Source: Ktedonobacter sp. SOSP1-85 (lineage in GTDB: Bacteria; Chloroflexota; Ktedonobacteria; Ktedonobacterales; Ktedonobacteraceae). From it: DNA of 64,000 nt. The notes beneath the pieces are model-generated. The model was not told the origin of the DNA and did no database searches. It saw only the letters and a program-made list of their open reading frames with translations. The position numbers and the translations under genes are program-made. This document shows positions 8,062 through 17,432 of this stretch, piece after piece. Position 1 is the stretch's first letter; each line of letters begins with the position of its first letter. Location of the stretch: NCBI RefSeq assembly GCF_016587415.1, contig NZ_BNJI01000001.1, positions 496,001 through 560,000 on the forward strand, written 5' to 3'.

Positions 8062-9378
8062 CTATCTGGAGATAATCTGTTTCAGCTCTTCTTCCATTTT
8101 CGCCAGTGCCTCTGATGGTGTCTCACGTTTTGTGAGGGCACTAAAAACGTGTCTTTGAATATTTTCTGAAATCAGGTTGTAATTGGGCAATTGTGGACGC
8201 GCTACCGAGTTCGTATACATACTCTTCAGAGAAGCATCACCTACAACGTCAGTAGGGCGATAGTCGTTCGTGTGCTTTAGTAAAAAATCAATAAACTGCC
8301 AGCTGAGATCCTGATTTGTCGAAGAGGCATTTACCCCCACTTGCCATCCACCAATGCAGGAGTGACCAGTAGGCTGTGATTTGCTATGAGGGATAGCGGC
8401 ATACGCTACTTCACCTTGAACGGCTGAGATACCTGGATCTGTTACAAGCTGTTGCACATTAAACCAGTTACGCATAAATACCGCAAAGCCATTCTGCCAT
8501 CTTACACGTGCGTCATTCTCTTGATAGGTGGTTATACCATTGGGACCATTAGGAGAGATATTGGCCAACCATAGCCAATTTACCATCTCAAATAGAGCAT
8601 CATGGGCTTCCGAGCTATTAATAGTTACTTTCGTAGGATCATCTTCCGCGAAAAAAGATCCTCCAAAACCGGCGAGAACCTCAATAAAATTGCACACCAG
8701 CCCTTCATACTGAGCGCCTTGCCATACATAACCATCTAGCTCTTTCCCCTGTGAGTTGGCAAGTACCTGAGACGCTTGCTCCCTTAACTCGTCGTACGTT
8801 TGTGGAGCAGAAGACACAAAGCCAGTATTGTAATATAACATGCCTAGATCAAAACGAATGGGGGCGCTATACAGTTGCCCCTTATAAGAACAGCTGTCTA
8901 CAATGCTCTGAAACCCTTTATAGTTCTGCAATACGCTCGATTTAATCGCCTCCGTTAGTGGAAGTATCCATTGGTTATGCGCAAATTCTGTTAGCCAGAC
9001 GACATCTATTGAAATGACGTCCATCTCGCTGGCGCATGCTTGTAGAGCGCTTACCGTATCTTTATATTGAGCATTATCTTTAAATGGAGCATTATTATAG
9101 ATGACATGTGCATTGGTATTCTGGGCGTTAAAATTCTTGACGATATTAATAAATTCTTCCTGATCGTCATGCTCGCTACTCCAGACAATCGTATTCGGCT
9201 GGCTAACCCAGCCATTTGGCGTACAACGCGTAGAGATAGTCCCACAAGCTTCAAGCAGCGAAGAAGCAGCCCCTGCACTTAAGCCCAGGGCAATGACACG
9301 TTCCAGAAAAGTCCGTCGCTTTATTCGCCCGGCCCGCATATGCATGATAGCATCATTAAGGGCGTCCATTGTTTTTGA
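8062..9378 (-). CDS. Extracellular solute-binding lipoprotein (ABC transporter family 1)
   Basis: 438 residues from ATG 9378 (MSKTMDALNDAIMHMRAG); the longer open frame upstream overlaps the preceding gene and is not needed. Residues 20-45 (KRRTFLERVIALGLSAGAASSLLEACG) form a Tat-like or lipoprotein signal ending at a lipidated Cys. The body is typical of sugar-binding family 1 proteins (VIDVVWLTEFAHNQWILPLT, FMRNW near the middle, and a C-terminal LLKHTNDYRPT region). Its start overlaps the stop of the upstream binding-protein gene by 23 nt, so the two are probably translationally coupled. No permease or ATPase gene follows here, so the transport partner, if any, lies elsewhere or the protein acts as a sensor. 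Confidence 0.85.
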   Translation of the reverse strand, partial: SKTMDALNDAIMHMRAGRIKRRTFLERVIALGLSAGAASSLLEACGTISTRCTPNGWVSQPNTIVWSSEHDDQEEFINIVKNFNAQNTNAHVIYNNAPFKDNAQYKDTVSALQACASEMDVISIDVVWLTEFAHNQWILPLTEAIKSSVLQNYKGFQSIVDSCSYKGQLYSAPIRFDLGMLYYNTGFVSSAPQTYDELREQASQVLANSQGKELDGYVWQGAQYEGLVCNFIEVLAGFGGSFFAEDDPTKVTINSSEAHDALFEMVNWLWLANISPNGPNGITTYQENDARVRWQNGFAVFMRNWFNVQQLVTDPGISAVQGEVAYAAIPHSKSQPTGHSCIGGWQVGVNASSTNQDLSWQFIDFLLKHTNDYRPTDVVGDASLKSMYTNSVARPQLPNYNLISENIQRHVFSALTKRETPSEALAKMEEELKQIISR

Positions 9379-11166
9379 CATCAAAGCACCCTCCTTGCGC
9401 ATTGTCATCATAGCAACCATCCACACCTTTAAAGCCGTTGTAACCATGAGTGAACTGGATGACAACCACTGGTTTCGTATCAACACTGCCCTGGTTGTAG
9501 CGGATATCACCAGTAATGCCCTTATATTTACTGTTGAATAAAGCCCTTTGTAGCTGATCCATAGGAAATTTGTTGTCTTGAAAGCCCTTACTGGCCACCA
9601 TCAAGGACTTTAAAGCGTCATATGCAATCATCACACTATCATTAGCGCGCTCATAACCATAGGCTCCTCGATGAAATTGCTGGGGATCATAGGCATTTAT
9701 ATATTCTTGCGTGAAATCTGGCTGAGCCAGATGAAGGATTGCCCACTGATCTGGGTACGCAAAAGCAGTGAAGTAAACGCGTACATGCTCTACAGGTTGT
9801 GCTTTGGGAAAGTGAGGAGCCTGGTAGATAATATTTGCAGCCATCACGTCTATCCCCCGGAAGCAGGTAACGACTGTATTACAGTATTAAGATCGGCCGG
9901 GTATCCCGCGAAATAAATAAGGTCTGGTTTGCCCCGCAACGTGGCACGCAGTAACCCTGGCAACGTATTGCTACTATATATGCTGTATGTTTCGCGATCA
10001 ACAATAGCCGCATCCGAAGGCTGATCACGACGAAAATCATCAATGAAGCTTCTATAAAGACTTTGGCTATATTCGTTAGCAGGATCGTACACGATAGACA
10101 CGCGTTTCTTCTTGAGAACAGATTTGATATACTGGACTGCCGTAGCTGCCTGTGAGTCAATCGTAGGAGCAACACTAAAATTGTAGTTACAACCATCTGA
10201 ACTACGACTATCATTTGCAGACACAGTCACGATGGGAATATGCTTATTACACATAGTCAGAAGCATAGAATTGATGCGCTGCGTCCGCTCGGGCCATCCC
10301 AGGACCCCTTTAATGGTTGGATCTTGCTGATACGAAGAGAGAATACGATCCGTGACCTGTTGCGCATACGTTTCCTGATCACCTATATTCGCGATAAGCA
10401 AACGGACACGAAATGGGCTAGCCTGGCTATTAAACTCTTTTTGTGCCACATAGTAGCCTTGCAGGTCCTCTCGCCCAATCCCATATTCTTCGTGGCTTCC
10501 AGTGAGCTGGGTGACGGCAATAAAGGTGATATATGGGTTGCCGGAGTTTATAATCCGCTGGTTTTCCTGGTAGATCAAGACTTCAGCATCGTCTGAATCG
10601 TCACCAGAGAGAGCTTGACCCCAAAGCTGCCTGGCCTGATCGAAGTTCTGGTTCCTAAATGCATCCGCGGCCTGCTGTTTAAGAGCCTCATTATGATGCC
10701 CTTGATTATTTCGCGTCTTTACATCGAAGACATAGCTTCCATCACTAATTCCAATAGGGCCATCAGGAGTTGAGTATGAGAAGAGTAACGGAGGCACAGT
10801 AGATTGAGGTGCAGGCCATATATAATGGTATCCCCCCACAACAATCAAAACTATGGCTACCACCAGGCCCACAAACATCCACAATTTTCTATTTATCTTT
10901 GGAATTTTTGGAGGCCCCCAGGCGGTAGGCCGAGGCATTACCTGCACTAATGCCTTTTCAAAGTTTTTGAGAGCAGCTAAGATAGCAATTATGCCTACGG
11001 GTACGGCCAGAATCGTCGCCAGGTTTGGAAGGAAATTCCCCCATGAATCTGGAAGTATATGCAAAAAACTAAGCAAATATACAAGTGTTATAAAAAGCGT
11101 GAAAGCTATTACAAATCTTATAACCTTCGTTAGTGGCAAAATAGGGCCATCAGATTGATTCTTCAT
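9356..11166 (-). pseudogene. Membrane-anchored type-I periplasmic binding protein, single-base frameshift
   Basis: The start is ATG 11166 (MKNQSDGPILPL). The N-terminus has two or three transmembrane helices (IRFVIAFTLFITLVYLLSFL; an ILAVPVGIIAILAAL stretch; LWMFVGLVVAIVLIVVGGY), followed by an exported domain like branched-chain amino acid receptors (ITFIAVTQLTGS..., VLGWPERTQRINSM, VTVSANDSRSSDG). The frame stops at 9850 after SLPASGG, and the rest of the fold continues one frame over (AANIIYQAPHFPKAQPVEHV, FTAFAYPDQWAI) to 9356. One extra G in the G5 run (C5 on plus, 9854-9858) joins them into about 603 residues. It is tethered by an N-terminal membrane region rather than being a soluble lipoprotein. 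It may be intact if the run is undercalled. Confidence 0.7.
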
Positions 11167-11485
11167 GCACTTCGCCTCTTTGCGCTGCAAGCCGTAGCCA
11201 TCCTAGCCACAAGCCCTCCAAATTTCTTCTTCATTAAGAAGGACGTAAAAACATACCTGTTAACAAATAGAACGTGAACTATGGTCAAAAAATTCTATAG
11301 CGTTGCCTGTAATTTGATAGTATACCACTTCTTCTTTGCAGCTTTTCTAATTACTCGGGACATTTCTCCAAGAGGTATGCTCATCAATTACATCTAACGG
11401 CTACAAAGCTCAGCACCAGTGGGCCAGATTCTCACCCTATTCAACTTTTCCAGCGCGACCAAATACCCCCATACCTGGCCTGTAC
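11167..11485. other. Intergenic region, no gene seen
   Basis: About 320 AT-rich bases between the binding-protein operon and the DUF3626 remnant. It should contain the promoter of the operon reading leftwards, but I could not pick one with confidence. Short ORFs here are not supported. Confidence 0.4.
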
Positions 11486-12201
11486 CTACATCCTGGGCTT
11501 TCCGTAGACCACAAGAATATGCCACAAATACTTGATGTGTTGAAGCGTATCTTTGGGTGATCCCCAGTCTTGCCACTGTTCAGGATCAGCAACAACTGAG
11601 ACAGCCGCTAACCCAATCGTTGCGGCATTAAGATAGCCATCCTTTAACGCGTGATTTTCCAATACACGCTGGGCAAGAGGTAACATTTCTGGTCCACGGA
11701 AGTCGCTTGGCACTTCTTTCAAGGAAAGCTCAAAGCCTTCGTGCCATTCAAGGGGGAAGCCATACTTCTTCGCGGTTGCCTCCAATACCTCACCGGTTGC
11801 CGTGTTCTGGAATGAAGGGTCTGCGACAAGTGCATCTACATCATCTGCCATACACAGTTCACCGTGTATTTGCGCCTCAATGTAATCATCAAGTGCGCGC
11901 CCCCGTGACCTATGGAAGAGCGACGCTTTTGTATTGCCAGGATGAAGCAAGGCACTGACAAACGTTGTAACGTCTACTTCTCTGCGCCCGAGCGCATTTC
12001 CATGAGCCTTCATTTCTTCCAGTAGTCCAGCGAGAACCGATTCAAAAGCGTTTATGACCCCTATATCCTGAGGATCTGATGCGCTATCACCAAAGACAAG
12101 TGTCGCGCGTTGTAATGTTTGTGCCTTTAAGAGTAAATGACAGGAGCCAAAGCGCGGGCAGGCCCCGTCACTGTAGTTCATAAGATTTAACCCAGCATAC
12201 T
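11486..12201 (-). pseudogene. DUF3626 protein, C-terminal half (disrupted by IS630)
   Basis: The open frame carries YAGLNLMNYSDGACPRFGSCHLLL, a hallmark DUF3626 segment (consensus about ALNL...GaaPRFGSCHL), then the conserved C-terminal region to the stop at 11486. Its N-terminal half is at 13287-13669. Removing the IS630 and one TA copy joins the halves as ERPKYAGLNLM in one continuous frame. DUF3626 has no established biochemical role that I know. Confidence 0.85.
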
Positions 12202-12258
12202 TATTGACCTCGTGAGAGAGAGCTAAAGTTTGAGCGGATCGAGCCGATTAAAGGAGGC

Positions 12259-12750
12259 ATGGGAGCACCAAAGAAAGCCGATTGGCGAGAAGAGAGGCGC
12301 AAACGCGCCTGGGAACTGAAACGACAAGGATGGAAACAAAAAGATATCGCAGGAGCTCTGGGGGTCACGGAGGGAGCGGTGAGCCAGTGGATGACAAGTG
12401 GAAGAGAAGGAGGGGAAGAAGCGCTTAAAGCGCATCCGGCGAAAGGAGCCACGCCCCGCTTGACGGCAGAGCAGCAAGCCCAAATCCCAGCCGTGCTGGC
12501 GAAAGGAGCGTCAGCCTATGGATTTCGCGGGGATATCTGGAATAGCCGGAGACTGGCGGTGGCGATCAAACGAGAGTTTGGAGTGAGCTATCACCCCGAT
12601 CATTGTGGGTATCTGGTACGTAAGCTGGGTTACAGCATGCAGAAACCGGTCGAACGAGCCACCCAACGCGATGAGCAAGCGATCAAGTGCTGGAAAACGC
12701 AGCGCTGGCCCCATCTAAAAAAAAAGCCGAGCAGGAACGCCGCACGATAG
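12259..12750 (+). CDS. IS630 transposase, N-terminal (helix-turn-helix) ORF A
   Basis: 163 residues: a homeodomain-like helix-turn-helix (ELKRQGWKQKDIAGALGVTEG, residues 20-45), then the winged-helix/linker region of IS630 transposases. The frame ends 27 nt past an A9 run (12717-12725). Just before the run ORF A reads WPHLKKK and ORF B continues KAEQERRTIVFVDEAG, so one extra A or a -1 slip gives a normal full-length transposase (about 335 residues, 12259-13265). The run contains the classic A_AAA_AAG slippery heptamer in the correct phase. Confidence 0.85.
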   Translation: MGAPKKADWREERRKRAWELKRQGWKQKDIAGALGVTEGAVSQWMTSGREGGEEALKAHPAKGATPRLTAEQQAQIPAVLAKGASAYGFRGDIWNSRRLAVAIKREFGVSYHPDHCGYLVRKLGYSMQKPVERATQRDEQAIKCWKTQRWPHLKKKPSRNAAR

Positions 12751-13265
12751 TCTTTGTCGATGAAGCGGGCTTTTATCTGTTGCCGATGGTCGTGCGAACC
12801 TATGCTCTGCGAGGGCAGACACCAGTGCTGCGTGTGAGGCTGACGCGCGATCATCTCTCCGCCATTGGAGGGATCACAAAGACCGGACGGCTCTTCATGC
12901 AGATGCAAGAGCGGGCATACAACGCCGAGGATGTCGTGCGTTTTTTGCGGATGTTGTTGCGCAAGATCTCGGGCCCACTCCTGGTCATTTGGGATGGATC
13001 TCCCATCCACCGCGCAGAGGTGGTCAAGCAGTTTCTTTCAAGTCCGATGGGCAAACGGGTGCATCTGGAACGCTTGCCTGGCTACGCCCCTGAGGTGAAT
13101 CCGCAGGAACAGGTGTGGAACCTGCTCAAACGTCGCGAACTCAAGAATCTGTGTTGTCGGGATCTGGCTCACCTGCGTCAGGAACTCGTGCGTGCCAAAG
13201 AGCGTCTTCGCCATCGACGAACCATTCTTCAACACTGCTTTGCCTATGCTCTTGATGAGGTTTAG
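12687..13265 (+). CDS. IS630 transposase, catalytic (DDE) ORF B
   Basis: The RNase H-like catalytic domain with all three acidic residues: IVFVDEAGFYLLP (first D), LLVIWDGSPIHRA (second D) and VNPQEQVWNLLKR (E). The authentic coding part probably begins only at the frameshift (about 12724), since the upstream residues of this frame overlap ORF A without a good ribosome site. It would be made as a fusion with ORF A through -1 frameshifting or transcriptional slippage on A9, unless the run is miscounted in the assembly. Confidence 0.85.
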   Translation: MLENAALAPSKKKAEQERRTIVFVDEAGFYLLPMVVRTYALRGQTPVLRVRLTRDHLSAIGGITKTGRLFMQMQERAYNAEDVVRFLRMLLRKISGPLLVIWDGSPIHRAEVVKQFLSSPMGKRVHLERLPGYAPEVNPQEQVWNLLKRRELKNLCCRDLAHLRQELVRAKERLRHRRTILQHCFAYALDEV

Positions 13266-13286
13266 TTGTTTCTCACGAGGTCAATA

Positions 13287-13669
13287 GGACGTTCTGCCTC
13301 GGTTACTCCCTGAGCCTGATATGCTCCACCAAGCATGGCTGCTTCCCACATATCGCGGTCTCCGCCAGCAAAGGCAGTGAGCCCACCATTAGAAATCCTA
13401 GTCTCAAACTGGCTGCGGTATATGCCTTCTTCATACAGCGCGGCAATCACTGAACGGCCATCGGCAAGCAGCCGGTCGGGGTGAAAGTTGATCGTAAGGT
13501 GTGATAGATCACGGATGGCTTTGATAAGGTCAACGACGTCACATTCAATCTCACATACATTTAATATCTTTTGTATTCTTTCTCTATCAGTACTCTTATG
13601 CTGTATCGCCTTCTGATACACGTAATCAAGAGCCTTCTGTTGGGCATTAGTCAGCTTGAAATCCATCAT
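13287..13669 (-). pseudogene. DUF3626 protein, N-terminal half (disrupted by IS630)
   Basis: 128 native residues from ATG 13669 (MMDFKLTNAQQKALDYV), containing the DUF3626 signature LTINFHPDRLLADGRSV, YRSQFETRISNGGLTAF, GGDRDMWEAAMLGGAYQ and ending at TEAERP, where the IS630 right end begins. The displayed frame continues a few residues into the insertion before a stop. The His in NFHPDR and the acidic residues of the SQFET region are conserved family positions. With the C-terminal half it would be a protein of about 365 residues. Confidence 0.85.
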
Positions 13670-14187
13670 GCAAATATTCTCTTCCTGTTCAGTTTGCTAC
13701 TCTTTTTTGCAGCTATTTAAGGTAGCCTGGTTGATAAAATAAACCTGTTTTCTCAATTATGAATTTTTCAAACGCTGCAGACAAGGCTCAAGTGTTGCCA
13801 CTCATCTGCCGATAATACAATGCAATATGCCCGAGACACAAGGTGATTTGCACAAGGAGATGATTGCCATCGCGATTGCTAGCAAGCAGGAGCCGGAGCA
13901 TCTCAGAGAAGAGGTAATAGCTGTCTTTTTACCTAGTTATCTTCACAAAATTTTGTGCAATATATACAAAAGTATGGCTAAAACTTTCGGGTAAAGTAAC
14001 TGTAGTATCTCATGGGCTGAGAGCATATCATATGTACAGAAGTTGAGTCCTGGCACGATGCTGGGAAACGACCACTATATTATGCAGAATGACCCAAAGA
14101 CATCTAAACACATCAACAAAGTGCGCAAGGCAAGCCACTAAATACCAGCAATGACGCGGGGATTGAACGCGAGAGGAGAAAACTTTG
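13670..14187. other. Intergenic region carrying the glnA upstream sequence
   Basis: About 518 bases. The visible features are a perfect 14-bp palindrome CACAAAATTTTGTG (13944-13957), a possible regulator site, and a good ribosome site (GAGAGGAG) just before glnA. I found no match to the usual GlnR/TnrA box and no recognisable riboswitch. Confidence 0.4.
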
Positions 14188-15621
14188 ATGACCCCAGAGG
14201 AAGTCTTACGGTTTGCAAAAGAAAATGGCGCCAAAATGGTCGATCTGAAATTCACCGATCTTCCAGGAACCTGGCAGCATTTCAGCATTCCTTTCAGTGC
14301 GCTTGCAGAATCTATTTTTGAAGAGGGCCTCTTCTTCGACGGCTCCAGCGTTCGAGGCTTCCAGGCAATCAATGAGAGCGATATGGTAGTCATTCCCGAC
14401 GCCACCAGTGCTTTCATGGACCCCTTCACCGCTGTCCCCACGCTCAGCCTGATCTGCGATATCGCCCATCCCGGCACCCGTAAGCCCTATAGCCGCGACC
14501 CCCGCTACATCGCGCGCAAGGCTGAAGAGTACGTCAAATCCAGTGGCCTTGCTGACACCGCTTATTTCGGTCCCGAAGCAGAGTTCTACGTTTTCGATCA
14601 CGTTCAGTACACCTCTAGCGATAATATTCAGAGCGTCGAGGTCGATTCAGACGAGGCGACCTGGAACACCAACAAGGCGACTCGCCATGACGGTTCCCGC
14701 AACCTGGGTCATTCGATGCGCGTCAAGGGTGGTTACTTCCCCGTCGCGCCAAATGATACCATGCAGGATCTGCGCTCCGAGATGGCCCTTCAGCTTGAGG
14801 CCCTGGGTATCCCCGTCGAGGCCCAGCACCACGAGGTTGGCGCCGCCGGTCAGGCCGAGATTGATATCCGCTTCGGCACCCTGCTCAAGACCGCTGACAA
14901 CATTCTGCTCTACAAGTACGTCATTAAGAACATCGCGCGCAAGTACGGCAAGACCGTGACCTTCATGCCCAAGCCAGTCTTTGGCGATAACGGCTCCGGT
15001 ATGCACACACACCAGAGCCTCTGGAAGGACGAGAAGCCTCTCTTCTACGATGCCGACGGTTATGCTGGCATCTCACAGATGGCACGCCATTACCTTGGTG
15101 GTGTTCTGCTGCACGCTCCGGCCCTCATGGCCCTCGCGGCTCCAACGACCAATAGCTACAAGCGCCTGGTTCCCGGCTTCGAAGCACCCGTCAACCTGGT
15201 CTTCTCAAAGGGCAACCGTAGCGCGGCCGTTCGTATCCCGCTGACCGAGAGCCCCAAATCCAAGCGCATCGAGTTCCGCCCGCCCGACCCAACGGCCAAC
15301 CCCTACCTGCTCTTCGCGGCCCTGCTGATGGCTGGTCTGGACGGCGTCAAGCGCGGTATCGAGCCCAGCGACTACGGCTTTGGCCCGGTCGATAAGGACC
15401 TCTACCATATGTCGGCGGAAGAACTGAACGAGATCAGCTCGGTTCCTGGCTCGCTCGAAGAGTCACTCAAGGCCCTGGAGAACGATCACGCCTTCCTGCT
15501 TGAGGGCGGCGTCTTCACCAGCGACATCCTGGAGAAGTACATCGAGCTGAAGCGTGAGGAGAATGACATCGTTCGCCTACGCCCAACACCCATCGAGTTC
15601 TCACTGTACTACGACGCATAA
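14188..15621 (+). CDS. glnA: Glutamine synthetase, type I
   Basis: 477 residues from ATG 14188, behind GAGAGGAG. It catalyses ATP-dependent ligation of ammonia to glutamate, the main nitrogen-assimilation step. Visible motifs are the FDGSSVRGFQ loop near residue 50, the metal-site EAEFYVFD, the ATP-binding NGSGMHTHQSLW, NRSAAVRIP, and FRPPDPTANPYL. DKDLYHMSAEE matches the loop holding the adenylylated Tyr in GSI-beta enzymes, so covalent regulation is possible. Length and order match a normal dodecameric GSI. It is a single-gene transcript ending at a strong terminator. Confidence 0.97.
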   Translation: MTPEEVLRFAKENGAKMVDLKFTDLPGTWQHFSIPFSALAESIFEEGLFFDGSSVRGFQAINESDMVVIPDATSAFMDPFTAVPTLSLICDIAHPGTRKPYSRDPRYIARKAEEYVKSSGLADTAYFGPEAEFYVFDHVQYTSSDNIQSVEVDSDEATWNTNKATRHDGSRNLGHSMRVKGGYFPVAPNDTMQDLRSEMALQLEALGIPVEAQHHEVGAAGQAEIDIRFGTLLKTADNILLYKYVIKNIARKYGKTVTFMPKPVFGDNGSGMHTHQSLWKDEKPLFYDADGYAGISQMARHYLGGVLLHAPALMALAAPTTNSYKRLVPGFEAPVNLVFSKGNRSAAVRIPLTESPKSKRIEFRPPDPTANPYLLFAALLMAGLDGVKRGIEPSDYGFGPVDKDLYHMSAEELNEISSVPGSLEESLKALENDHAFLLEGGVFTSDILEKYIELKREENDIVRLRPTPIEFSLYYDA

Positions 15622-15680
15622 AAAACTCACGCGCCCGTAACACACATCATTGCCTGTCCGTGGCAATACACACACAAAGT

Positions 15681-15717
15681 GGTCCGCCCCTCTACACACA
15701 AGGGGCGGACCTTTTTT
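15681..15717 (+). terminator. Rho-independent terminator of glnA
   Basis: Perfect 11-bp stem GGTCCGCCCCT / AGGGGCGGACC with a 9-nt loop, followed by TTTTTT. It lies 60 nt after the glnA stop. Confidence 0.93.
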
Positions 15718-15800
15718 ATCGAACAGCACATACACAATATGTATTTAACTGCTTTTATTTGACATTGTAACACAAAGTACTTATTTCCCGTGACAGATCT

Positions 15801-15829
15801 GTGACATTGGCACGTAAATATGATATAGT
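15801..15829 (+). promoter_or_regulatory. Probable moaA promoter with adjacent palindrome
   Basis: GTGACA (15801-15806), 17 nt, TATAGT (15824-15829), placed about 50 nt before the moaA start. The palindrome ACAGATCTGT (15793-15802) overlaps the -35 and GTGACA is repeated nearby, so a regulator may bind here. Confidence 0.45.
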
Positions 15830-15877
15830 GAAATAGAGCAAAACATGTTCAAGACAGTCTTTTGGGGAGGCCAACCA

Positions 15878-16873
15878 ATGGAACCTTTAGTCGATAGCTA
15901 CGGAAGACGCATCAAAAGCATGCGCATTTCGGTGACCGATAAATGCAACTTTCGCTGTACCTACTGTATGCCCGCCGAAGGGCTTCCCTGGCTAAAAAAG
16001 GCTGAGATCTTGAGCTATGAGGAACTCATGCGCATCAGTCGCGTGGCAGTCAGCATGGGCATTGAGCAGATTCGCCTAACAGGAGGCGAACCCCTGGTGC
16101 GTCGCGACCTTCCCGAGCTGGTACATCAGCTTCATGAACTGGAAGGGCTACGCAGCCTGAGCCTGACCACCAACGGCATCCTGCTTCCACAACAGGCCAA
16201 GGCCCTGGCCGAGGCGGGACTGACACGCATCAATGTCAGCCTGGATACGCTCCTACATGAGAAATTTACCCAGGTCACACGCCGTGACCAGCTTGATCGC
16301 GTTCTCGAAGGACTGGACGCGCTAGCCGCCTATCCCAGCATCCATCCCATAAAGATCAATGCGGTGGCTATGCGCAACTTTAGCGAGGCCGAGGTCCTGG
16401 ACTTTGTACGCTTCGCACGCGATAAAGCCTATGTCATGCGCTGGATCGAGTTTATGCCCCTTGATGCCGATCAGATCTGGCGCAAAGAAGACATCTTAAC
16501 TGGCAGCGAGATTAAAGCTATCATTGAGGCCGCCTATGGCCCACTGGTCCCTATTACCTCCGGTGATCCCTCTGAGACCGCGCGCCGCTATACTTTTAGC
16601 GATAACATTGGTGAAGTAGGCTTTATCAATCCCGTAAGCGAACCCTTCTGCGCCCAATGTGATCGCATCCGTATTACCGCCGATGGCCAGCTGCGCACCT
16701 GCCTCTTCGCCACTGAGGAGACCGACCTGCGCTCCGTGGTTCGTTCCGATGCAGATGACGTGGAACTTGCCCGCGTAATTCGACAAGCAGTGTGGCATAA
16801 AGAGTTGAAGCATTACATCGGGGATAAACGCTTTAAGCGTGCGAACCGCAGCATGTCTATGATTGGTGGTTGA
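15878..16873 (+). CDS. moaA: GTP 3',8-cyclase (molybdenum cofactor biosynthesis)
   Basis: 331 residues from ATG 15878 (MEPLVDSYGRRIKSMRIS), chosen because GGGGAGG lies 8 nt upstream; an upstream ATG at 15845 lacks one. A radical-SAM enzyme that converts GTP to 3',8-cyclo-H2GTP, the first step of molybdopterin synthesis. The N-terminal 4Fe-4S motif is CNFRCTYC, followed by GGEPLVR. The C-terminal cluster motif is CAQCDRIRITADGQLRTC, and the C-terminus ends in Gly-Gly, needed for activity in characterised MoaA. No other moa genes lie nearby. Confidence 0.95.
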   Translation: MEPLVDSYGRRIKSMRISVTDKCNFRCTYCMPAEGLPWLKKAEILSYEELMRISRVAVSMGIEQIRLTGGEPLVRRDLPELVHQLHELEGLRSLSLTTNGILLPQQAKALAEAGLTRINVSLDTLLHEKFTQVTRRDQLDRVLEGLDALAAYPSIHPIKINAVAMRNFSEAEVLDFVRFARDKAYVMRWIEFMPLDADQIWRKEDILTGSEIKAIIEAAYGPLVPITSGDPSETARRYTFSDNIGEVGFINPVSEPFCAQCDRIRITADGQLRTCLFATEETDLRSVVRSDADDVELARVIRQAVWHKELKHYIGDKRFKRANRSMSMIGG

Positions 16874-16910
16874 TATAACAATTCCAGTGGGGTACACGTA
16901 ATTACAGTGT

Positions 16911-16931
16911 ATCCCTGCTATTAGGGATTTT
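16911..16931 (+). terminator. Possible weak terminator after moaA
   Basis: A small hairpin, ATCCCT / AGGGAT with a 6-nt loop, followed by TTTTG; another imperfect stem lies just before it. Modest support. Confidence 0.4.
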
Positions 16932-17054
16932 GTTACTAATAAGTGCCTTAACCGTTTATATAATCAAATCACTCATCGCGCGAACCCAAGATATACTTTA
17001 ATTTCTTCAACGTTCTTCTGCTATTGTGGTCAGGCGTACTTTCTTATACGCCTT

Positions 17055-17282
17055 ATGACCAGAAAAGAGGGCTCTGTGGAATACGACGATGCGGAACTGC
17101 TAACAGTTCGTGAAGTTGCAAGACAATTACGTGTGGATGATACCACTGTGCGCCGTTGGATCAAAAATGGAGTGCTTGAAGCAATTACTCTTCCCCACCG
17201 AGGCGCTCGCCAGGCCTACCGTATTCGCCGCTCAACCCTGGAAAAGCTGCTCGCCCCACCGCCTGAGTCCGTGAGTCAATAG
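17055..17282 (+). CDS. Small excisionase/MerR-like helix-turn-helix protein
   Basis: 75 residues or fewer. The core is LLTVREVARQLRVDDTTVRRWIKNGVLEA ... RIRRSTLEKLL, the winged helix-turn-helix of excisionase-type DNA-binding domains (HTH_17). The start is uncertain: the ATG at 17055 lacks a ribosome site, while the GTG at 17076 has AAGAGGG upstream, giving about 68 residues. No integrase or phage gene is near, so a stand-alone DNA-binding protein is more likely than a true excisionase. Confidence 0.8.
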   Translation: MTRKEGSVEYDDAELLTVREVARQLRVDDTTVRRWIKNGVLEAITLPHRGARQAYRIRRSTLEKLLAPPPESVSQ

Positions 17283-17370
17283 ATGAGTAGTGCCTATGCG
17301 AAACCCGAGTGCACGAGCGACGTTGGTTTTCACATAGGTGTAATTCATTACAAATTTATAGCGAAAACTA

Positions 17371-17432
17371 TTACGGCGTGGGGATTCATCTTCTGTGCTA
17401 GTCCCGCCAGAAGATGAATCCCCACGCCGTAA
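17371..17432. repeat. 25-bp perfect inverted repeat (long hairpin) without T-tract
   Basis: Arms at 17371-17395 and 17408-17432 are perfectly complementary over 25 bp with a 12-nt loop. There is no T-run on either side, so it is a poor fit for an ordinary terminator. It occupies the 416-bp gap between the HTH gene and thyX; the rest of that gap shows no gene. Confidence 0.85.

Larger units (their letters stand above)
12204..13284 (+). mobile_element. IS630-family insertion sequence with TA target duplication
   Basis: Perfect terminal inverted repeats TTGACCTCGTGAGA (12204-12217) and TCTCACGAGGTCAA (13271-13284) are flanked on both sides by TA (12202-12203 and 13285-13286), the duplication expected for IS630/Tc1. 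The element is 1081 bp and carries one transposase split over two frames. It interrupts a DUF3626 gene precisely, and the perfect ends suggest a recent insertion. Confidence 0.93.

Noticed and set aside
15793..15806. CRP/FNR-type site at moaA
   Set aside because: TGTGA-N6-TCACA is not matched; only an ACAGATCTGT palindrome is visible.
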